NCBI GenBank assembly: GCA_964058845.1
Contig: CAXKVR010000191.1
Location: forward strand, 62,001 to 126,000
Reading direction: 5' to 3'
DNA: 64,000 nucleotides
DNA from: Carex sylvatica
Taxonomy: Eukaryota > Streptophyta > Magnoliopsida > Poales > Cyperaceae
Shown: positions 59,801-64,000 of the stretch, piece after piece
Layout of the letters: the number at the start of each line of letters is the position of its first letter
How positions within the stretch are numbered: position 1 is the first letter of the stretch
The notes under the pieces: generated by a model
What the model was told of the DNA's origin: nothing
Database searches by the model: none
What the model saw: only the letters and a program-made list of their open reading frames with translations
Position numbers and translations under genes: made by a program

Positions 59801-61204
59801 ATCCTGACAAACATGGCTTGATTTGATCTCTCTTTCAAATGATATGTAGTATGGAGCAAATTTTCATTTCCATTTTTCTAGTCCCTTATGTGGGATAAAA
59901 GCAAAAAAAATTATGCAATCACTACTCAAAGCAACATAAAAGTTCGACAACAAAATGTTATAAAGAATTATAGAAGAAAAAAAATTTACCTAGTGCAGCT
60001 AACATAGCGATAAATCCAGTAAAAGGAAACCGCTGCCACGGTACATCTGGCAGACACTCGTTAGTGAGCGACTCTTGTGCATCATCCAACATGTGCACAA
60101 AACCGGTTGCCAAGATGACACCAGCTGCAAATGCCTTCGCCAAAATAAAGCCCGCGCCGCCATTTCTACTGTCAAGGAGCCTGAATTTTCGACCAAAAAG
60201 TGGTATCCCAATGCCAACAATTCCGGAGAAAAGGATTGCAGCTATGGCGAATAGCTTTAGCCGCAGTGCAGCTGGCTCATTGTGGCATGTGTCTGATTCA
60301 CCCGATCCTAGACAGCTAGCTGTCGAGACAGATTCTGACATACATAGGTACATAGGAGGTCAGAAAACATAAAAATTTACTACTTCACCTCTATAAAATT
60401 TAAATCTGTATATTTATGTGTAAAGATTCCTTTTTAATATTTCTCTTAGGCATTACTTGGGCTTATGTTAGTAACCATACTGGGGAACCGATGTTTCAAA
60501 GCAATAAATGATCACAACATGAAGGAGATGCCAGAAAATATAATTAGGAGAAATGTGATCACTAAGGTTTGGATCGCCTCTTGCACACACACCATTATTT
60601 GTATTGGCAATTACAGGCAACATGCTGTGTACCCATTGGTGCGCGAGCCGGGAGCAATCTGATCCTTAACAACTATTAGAACATGCAATGCACATCTCAA
60701 TTCTCAAACCAAAATAAGTCTAAAGAAGCTATTAATTTATAATTTATTAATTTTTTTATTGCATGCAAGTTATTACTCTCAGTACCTAAAGGATAAAAAA
60801 TATCATTTATGTGGTTCCATACTTTCATGTTAATTTGGAGTTTAGACTGCACGCCAACACTCTCAAATATTCGAGACAAAAAAAGAAAATTTAAAAACAG
60901 GTCAAATATACATTACTATAGAGAACAAATAAACAGCTAGGGGGTACCTACACAAATACGAAACTTGAGAGGTATATTTAGAGAAGTGAGTTTACCAGTG
61001 AGATTGCTCAATTGGTTGAGAACGCGAGCGACAGAGATGGAAGAACCAAGACCCTGGAGAGGATAAAACAAAGAAGAAATTAGAACAAATAAATCTATTA
61101 AATCTCATTTCTCAATGAAATTATTTTATAGAGAAAAAAAAACAGAGAAACGACAGAAACTATGATCTTCAAACAAAAGTGACCCCTACCTGCGAGAGAG
61201 ACAT
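56820..61204 (-). CDS. ZIP: ZIP-family zinc/iron transporter (ZIP4/IRT3-like)
   Basis: Six coding exons on the minus strand: 61204-61190, 61053-60996, 60334-59990, 58657-58329, 57857-57708, 57125-56820. All joins are GT-AG and in phase; the sum is 1203 nt, 400 residues. ZIP proteins import Zn, Fe or similar metals into the cytosol. Visible: first membrane segment after [31 protein letters not shown] (segment 2); a variable loop rich in His ([22 protein letters not shown]) between segments 3 and 4; signature segment 4 with [10 protein letters not shown] (His258); segment 5 with HQFFEG (His285, Glu289); and a C-terminal segment ending ALAIWA. The first exon codes only MSLSQ, and the start segment is not a clear signal peptide, unusual for plasma-membrane ZIPs; the N-terminus is the least certain part. 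A SINE lies in intron 3, and a duplication crosses the exon 5 acceptor. Confidence 0.92.
57821..58077. repeat. 132-bp tandem duplication across the ZIP exon 5 acceptor
   Basis: The unit starting taataactgagtgcgacagg at 57821 recurs at 57953 with few changes, carrying the first part of exon 5 and its upstream intron. On the minus strand the inner copy has ctggtag|attttgg (functional AG); the outer copy has ctgggtgattttgg, without AG. Only the inner copy can serve as acceptor in my model. Confidence 0.9.
59228..59386 (-). mobile_element. Au-type SINE in a ZIP intron
   Basis: On the minus strand: ctgcctggcgcagtggtgga (A box), cctgggtttgaatcag (B box), and the 3' end ggcactgggtatgcccttttt, the recognisable shape of the Au SINE family of plants. 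Possible target duplication tatagacac against tatagaaat on either side. It lies in intron 3 (58658-59989) of the ZIP gene, in the same orientation. Confidence 0.85.
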
Positions 61205-61365
61205 TAGAACTCTGATCGATGCGCTTTCACAGGAAAATTGAAAAGAAACTATGATCTTCAATGGATTGGAGCCTTGCACACACAATAATTGAAAATTAAA
61301 ATGGTGCAAGTCAGAGAGCGACGGAGACAGAGCTGCGATGTACTTATCTGAAATAAAAGACCAGA

Positions 61366-61374
61366 TTTATATAA
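61366..61374 (-). promoter_or_regulatory. TATA box of the ZIP gene
   Basis: TATATAAAT on the minus strand (ctctttatataaatctgg), about 165 bp before the start codon. It predicts transcription from about 61340 and a leader of about 135 nt. Confidence 0.7.
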
Positions 61375-61786
61375 AGAGTAGAGGTGAGGTGTCGAAAGAG
61401 TGGTCAATGTAAAGTGCTTCTGTACACAGCACCACCTGGTCCATTGTTAATTCCTACACCAAAAATAGTACTAATACGATCTAAACATGTTTGTTGCTAC
61501 CAATAAATTATAATAATTATTAAATAAATAAAGAATATACTATATATATTAAACATGCTATATGTTGAAAATTTTACAGTTACAAATATTTTTGTAGCAT
61601 GTCGAAGAAATAATTTTTTAGCATGATTCATCTTCTAGAAAATAATGATAAAATTTATTTTGATACAATAATGTAGCAACGCAAGTCATTTCAATATGAA
61701 TACCAATTAAGAGTCTGAAACTTTAATGGTAGACCAGTTGCAGGCTTCCAGCTGCTGATCGCAGCATATTTACCAATCCGAAGAGA

Positions 61787-61796
61787 ATGTCGTCAC
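61787..61796. promoter_or_regulatory. One-mismatch ZDRE-like site
   Basis: ATGTCGTCAC differs from the zinc-deficiency response element RTGTCGACAY at one core base. It lies about 190 bp closer to the gene than the perfect site. Function doubtful on its own. Confidence 0.35.
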
Positions 61797-61978
61797 GAAT
61801 GAAGCAATGCTATCGGACGGTCAGGATGGCGTTTAAGGGAAGAATTTCCAGTACGATGGACCCACTGAATACAGGCGTGCTTTTTTTTCAATTTTGAGAG
61901 AGTGCAGGTCAACTTGGTAAAACCGCTGCATCTGCGACGTGGCGAAAATCGCAACTAATTATGATAAGTGTAGTAAGG

Positions 61979-61988
61979 ATGTCGACAT
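61979..61988. promoter_or_regulatory. Zinc-deficiency response element (ZDRE)
   Basis: ATGTCGACAT is a perfect match to RTGTCGACAY, the palindrome bound by F-group bZIP factors (bZIP19/bZIP23 in Arabidopsis) that switch on ZIP genes when zinc is short. It lies about 610 bp upstream of the TATA box of the ZIP gene. The nearest other gene, the RNA-binding protein at 63250, points away with its 3' end toward this site. Confidence 0.65.
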
Positions 61989-62495
61989 AGTGTCCATGTG
62001 TCATTTAAATTCTCGATTTATCGTTTAGATCTAATTTGCTAAATGCAGGAAATTAACAGATTTTTTTTTTTTTAAGAATAAAAGAATCTAAATGTGGATC
62101 CAGATTAACTCTAATTAAATTATTAAAATGGCTTATTTACTGCTCAATAAGAATTATAAAGTCAAAATTCTCTTTACTATTTCTGTTTTTTTGTTGTGTT
62201 ATGTTTAAAAGATACTAAAAAAACGAAAATTTGTAATGAAAAGAGAAAATTTTCTCTTTGCCTTCAATAATTTAATTGTTGCTCTCAAAATAGCGCCTCC
62301 CTTTCTTCTTTTCCTTTCTTCCATGATATTTCATGTTTTCTATTTTCTTTTCTTTGTACCATTTTTCGTTTTGTTATGCAATTATTTTAAGTAATTAAAT
62401 AATATATACACAAGTGAGTAAATAATTGAATCTGACATTTTTACTTTAATTATTATTAAAACAATGTTTATAATGTATATAATTGTTTTCTTTTC
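61989..62495. other. Intergenic DNA
   Basis: AT-rich; no gene seen between the ZIP promoter and the hairpin. Confidence 0.5.
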
Positions 62496-62565
62496 AAGTT
62501 GCATGCATGATATATGTTTTCGAATAATGCTGAAATTATGAAAACATATATCATGCATGCAAGTT
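62496..62565. repeat. Strong hairpin with RY (CATGCATG) arms
   Basis: aagttgcatgcatgatatat with gttttc is followed 18 bases later by its complement gaaaac, atatatcatgcatgcaagtt: a 26-bp stem with one mismatch. Another gcatgcat lies at about 62588. Neither protein-coding nor an obvious terminator; it could be a small foldback or a relic of an inverted duplication. Confidence 0.75.
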
Positions 62566-63249
62566 CTATATAAATTTTGTTGCAAAATGCATGCATAATT
62601 AATTAAATCCTAATCCTTAAACATTCAAATATTAGTATTCCAAACCTTCAATTTGTTATAATTTAATCTGTCCGTTTAAAGAAAAAAATAAATTCAAAAT
62701 ATATTTGCGTATACCAAAAAAAAAAGAAGACTTATCAGCATTTTGTTGCCGATGTTCATAAATTATCACTCCGTTGAATTTGATAATTCAATCCCTTCAC
62801 CGAAAACGAACTCAAATTTAATAAGCTATATAATTCATTCGAGACCCAACCTCACTTGTGCATTGAAAATACAATCTAAAATGAAACTAATTGGGAGAAA
62901 CTATTATGCTAAATAACTCCCATATATAAAACATCAAAACAGAAGAGTATCTGGGTGTAAACACAGCCAACCTATGTTCCTACATCAAATATCTGTCCGA
63001 AACAGGAAACAAGTTACATCACAACAAGTATCTAACTAGCAAATTATAAAAATAACTATTTAAGTTCTCATATCAAACTGTCGTAACATAAGAAAATTGC
63101 ATTATGCATCCTTTTTCCACCCCCCTTCAAGACACAATTACAAACAGTGGCAACCACAAAAATGGTTATTATGGCATGAATATCACTAATAAGTTATAAA
63201 CCTCTCTGCTAAGCTTAACTTCTAGATTGGAAGTACCCCCCAAAACCCA
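62566..63249. other. Intergenic DNA and 3' UTR of the RNA-binding protein gene
   Basis: The part from roughly 62900 to 63249 is likely 3' UTR of the minus-strand gene, judged from position only. No other gene. Confidence 0.5.
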
Positions 63250-63756
63250 TTACTTCCCATACGGGTGATATCTCCCTTGTCCCCTGCCCCCACCAGTACT
63301 ACCATAATTACTGCGGCCACCAGTGCTGGCCCCACTAGCACCACTAGTACCATACCCACCTGTGCCATAGCCACCAGTACCGGCACCGGCATAACCATAT
63401 GCACCAGTACCATACATCGCATTGTATCCAGCACCATACCCATACATGGACGCACCATAACCAGCACCATATCCTGCACCATAACCAGCAGCACCATATC
63501 CTGTACCATAACCAGCAGCACCTCTGCCAGCCGATGCACCATACCCGTACCCAGCAGCAGCTGATCCATATCCATAACCTCCTGACGGGTATGAACTACC
63601 CCCATAGCCGTATGAACTAGCGCCACCGTTATTGCTTCCACCCCCATAACCACCACCACCACCACCCCCCCCATTGCCCCTGTATGAGGAGCGTCCACTA
63701 CTTCTGCTGTTATATTGTGGATCTGACCTCTTTGGCTCAGCTTTCTTTATTTCAAC
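63250..63756 (-). CDS. hnRNP-type glycine-rich RNA-binding protein, last coding exon (partial)
   Basis: Minus strand. A splice acceptor (ctttttcag) precedes VEIKKAEPKRS, the typical end of the second RRM in plant hnRNP A/B-like (Musashi-like, RNP1) proteins. The remaining residues of the 168-residue exon form a low-complexity tail: poly-Gly, then repeated GYG, AAGYG and YGAGYGA units with regularly spaced tyrosines, ending GRGQGRYHPYGK. Such tails drive self-association and RNP granule behaviour in relatives. The two RRMs lie beyond the window end. The exon is GC-rich in this AT-rich region. Specific target RNAs cannot be read. Confidence 0.88.
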   Translation of the reverse strand, partial: VEIKKAEPKRSDPQYNSRSSGRSSYRGNGGGGGGGGYGGGSNNGGASSYGYGGSSYPSGGYGYGSAAAGYGYGASAGRGAAGYGTGYGAAGYGAGYGAGYGASMYGYGAGYNAMYGTGAYGYAGAGTGGYGTGGYGTSGASGASTGGRSNYGSTGGGRGQGRYHPYGK

Positions 63757-64000
63757 CTGAAAAAGAGGAAGTTGGTGGTCAGATCTGAACAAAAAACATG
63801 TGTTTATGTTTCCTTTTGCTCAGCTTTTTTAGCAAGTAGATGATTTCTCGCATGTTTTTGACTGTTTGAAACAATAACTGTTGCATTATTTTCCAGTGGT
63901 TTGGTGGAAAACGATCAATAAATTAGCAGAGTTGGCCCTTATCTTAAACTAATGCAGAACCAAGCAAATAAAATTAGCATGCCAGGCTTGTACTGCATGA
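63757..64000 (-). other. Intron of the RNA-binding protein gene
   Basis: No exon with RRM motifs is visible between the acceptor at 63757 and the window end, so this is intron of which the donor lies outside. Confidence 0.75.

Noticed and set aside
63222..63698. Long Met/Val-rich open frames overlapping the RNA-binding exon
   Set aside because: Out-of-frame shadows of the glycine-tyrosine repeat exon; the frame beginning VEIKKAEPKR with a splice acceptor is the real one.

Overview
The window is nuclear DNA of a flowering plant: AT-rich, with spliced genes that have GT-AG introns, plant-specific families (an ALA-type P4-ATPase, a ZIP metal transporter, a DUF4408/DUF761 protein, a glycine-rich RNA-binding protein) and typical plant transposons (Ty3/gypsy LTR element, LINE, hAT, FAR1/MULE-type and plant-mobile-domain relics, an Au-type SINE and many MITEs). 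I cannot name the species. Nothing points to a grass, but that is not proven.

Layout: 1-5340 is intergenic, with a hAT-like MITE, a relic of what looks like exon 1 of tryptophan synthase alpha (1246-1434), paired palindromes and a foldback. 5341-12607 (+) is a complete 11-exon phospholipid flippase gene of the ALA4-7 group; my splice model gives an uninterrupted 1212-residue protein. 13322-17192 is a decayed, 3'-truncated Ty3/gypsy element. 17193-19800 may be LTR-element leader sequence. 19808-20739 (-) is a broken FAR1-related gene. 21452-25676 is a dead autonomous-type hAT element, followed by short non-autonomous relatives (26123-26535).

27000-30480 has no gene. 30498-31933 (-) is an intact two-exon DUF4408/DUF761 gene. 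32200-48060 is a repeat graveyard: a GC-rich subterminal-repeat element, at least six foldback MITEs (some with 8-9 bp target-site duplications), a 1.7 kb tandem array with a 402-bp higher-order period, a plant-mobile-domain relic and two large foldbacks. 48068-51540 (-) is a 5'-truncated LINE. 52409-55426 is a Mutator-like foldback with a 10-bp target duplication and several nested MITEs.

56820-61204 (-) is a complete six-exon ZIP zinc/iron transporter (400 residues in my model), with a SINE in one intron, a 132-bp duplication across one intron/exon junction, a TATA box, and upstream a perfect match to the zinc-deficiency response element. 63250-63756 (-) is the last coding exon of an hnRNP-type RNA-binding protein that continues beyond the window.

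The four living genes do not form a pathway. I did not find a convincing wholly new biological system. The most useful leads are the regulated-looking ZIP locus with its duplicated splice site, the layered Mutator-like foldback and its inverted relative, the higher-order array beside the plant-mobile-domain relic, and the captured exon fragment. Exon borders, domains and repeat ends were read by eye; no database search was run.
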